The notes under the pieces are model-generated. The model ran no database searches. It was not told the origin of the DNA and worked only from the letters and a program-made list of their open reading frames with translations. Below are positions 50,824 to 51,931 of a DNA stretch of 51,931 nt, one piece after another. The position numbers were made by a program, and so were the translations under genes. How positions within the stretch are numbered: position 1 is the stretch's first letter; each line of letters begins with the position of its first letter. Origin of the DNA: Bremia lactucae (taxonomy: Eukaryota > Oomycota > Peronosporomycetes > Peronosporales > Peronosporaceae); NCBI RefSeq assembly GCF_004359215.1, contig NC_090619.1, forward strand, positions 5,906,085 through 5,958,015. The letters are read 5' to 3'.

Positions 50824-51931
50824 TCAAGGACGGAAGGATCAAAGGCGCGGAAATGAAGACCGACGTCGTGTGTGACGTATGCGCAACGTCCAAGTAAGTA
50901 CGCAAGTCATTCAAGTCAAGCGAGGAAGACGAAGGACTCAGGGAGAGTGCACGTTTTGACGGTATCGTATGCTTCGACGTGCTTTGACCAATCACTCCAG
51001 CTTCAAGATCCGGCTTTAAGTACATTGTGAGCTTCATCATGATGAAGAGCCGATACGTGACGGTTTATTCGTTGCGAAAGAAGAGTGAAGTCATGAGCGC
51101 GTTTGCAAGGTTTTATAGGGAGATCAAGATAGCATCTGGGACTAAGATCAAGATAAATTGAAGTGACAACGGTGGCGAGTACCGGAACACGGCAATGAAC
51201 AACTTCTGCAAGGAGAAGTTCATCAAGCAAGAGTACACAGTTCCATACAATCTTGAACAGAATGGCATGGCAGAGCGCATGAATCGAACTCTGGTAGAGA
51301 TGACGCGCTGCATGCTTAAGGACAGCGGTCTCGACAAGTCTTACTGGTGCGAAGCGTTAATGACAGCAGCAGACATTCGGAACGTGGTTCCAAACTCGTC
51401 GAACAAGAAGTCAAGTCCGTACGAGATATTGTTTAAGCGAAAGCCGCGCATCGATCACATGCGCGTATTTGGTTCGCAATGCTACGCGCACGTAACAAAG
51501 GAGAAACGAAAGAAGCTGGACGATTCGGGCGTGAAGTGTTATTTTCTTGGTTACGCAAAGGATCACAAAGCGTACCGATTACTAAACGCGGATGATGGCT
51601 CGATCATGATTTCAAGAAGCGTGACATTTGTTGAGCATCCCATTTCGAAGGCAATTAAGAAAAGGGAAGACGATCGAATTATCGACATCATTGATGATGA
51701 TGAAAATTTGGAGACGTCGACACTTAACGACAATGGTGTGGAGGTTCCAGCAAATGATGAAAGGCTTCGGACTCCGCCACTTCGAGCTTGCCGTGATCCG
51801 ATTCGTGGTAGTCAAAACGAGTCCAGTGTTCAAGGTCAGGTTCCCACTCGAGCATCAAGCACGCCCGGAAGAGACGGCGAAGAAGAGTGGATGATGCGAC
51901 CAATTCGAAAGAAACGCGGTGTGGTGCGCTA
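50824..51931 (+). pseudogene. Copia integrase (element 2), cut by the window edge
   Basis: GAG-pre-integrase remnant (TINDMIKDGRIKG, CDVCATSK), TAA near 50896, then integrase core pieces: SDNGGEYRNTAMNNF, QNGMAERMNRTLVEM (catalytic E), PYEILFKRKPRIDHMRVFGS, KCYFLGYAKDHKAYRLLN. A stop precedes SDNGGEY (near 51160). RT would start beyond the edge. Confidence 0.8.

Larger units (their letters stand above)
49113..51931 (+). mobile_element. Ty1/Copia element 2, runs off the window
   Basis: Probable 5' LTR 49113-49538 (TGTTGAAG...TTAACA), PBS, gag-protease ORF, integrase. The left edge is inferred from where Gypsy text stops and from the typical TGTTG start; the candidate target duplication GATTC (49108-49112) cannot be confirmed inside the window. 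Confidence 0.75.

Overview
The window looks like a piece of an oomycete (Peronosporales-type) nuclear genome. Six housekeeping eukaryotic genes with short introns (53-97 bp) sit in small islands between nested, mostly decayed LTR retrotransposons. The genus cannot be fixed from sequence alone. There are two assembly gaps: 3730-4088 (359 N) and 39687-39786 (exactly 100 N).

Layout. 1-1866: the gag end and 5' LTR of a minus-strand Ty3/Gypsy element (family B), cut by the window edge. 1951-5414: a minus-strand Gypsy element (family A) with gag and protease only and no RT/RNase H/integrase. It is bounded by two LTRs and a 5-bp AAGAT duplication, and its insertion lies about 120 bp upstream of the first gene. 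5541-20164: a compact island of PHB1 (prohibitin-1, +), ATM (PIKK checkpoint kinase, +, three exons, about 3449 aa), LCMT1 (PP2A carboxyl methyltransferase, +) and eIF3 subunit L (-). 20506-28966: a decayed plus-strand Gypsy element. It carries an inserted antisense Copia fragment, an antisense accessory ORF between integrase and the 3' LTR, and LTRs that differ by an internal inversion. 29263-32436: a decayed minus-strand Gypsy plus LTR scraps. 32437-39596: gene-poor DNA with traces of a dead coding sequence, split by a GC-rich Copia element (34123-39311, TSD GTTGG). 39597-39899: a family-B solo LTR with TSD CCACT. 40542-43411: a second island with a COX14-like small mitochondrial protein (-) and, divergently, a membrane-anchored purple acid phosphatase with eight exons (+). 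43827-49112: a plus-strand family-A Gypsy with all pol domains but several breaks. It is interrupted by a second Copia element (49113 to the window end), whose presumed LTR carries a tRNA-like pol III promoter pair.

Most interesting signals. (1) At the gag/protease junction of all four family-A Gypsy copies, and of the family-B copy, there is the same arrangement: an X-XXY-YYZ-type heptamer (one copy mutated), exactly 9 nt of spacer, then a 24-nt hairpin that holds the gag stop codon. This is the layout of a programmed -1 frameshift. (2) In both Copia elements the primer-binding site matches the anticodon arm of initiator tRNA-Met (half-tRNA priming), and the ATG inside it is placed to be the gag start codon. 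(3) An antisense ORF of unknown function lies in the second Gypsy element. The genes themselves look ordinary and functional; almost all retroelement ORFs are broken.
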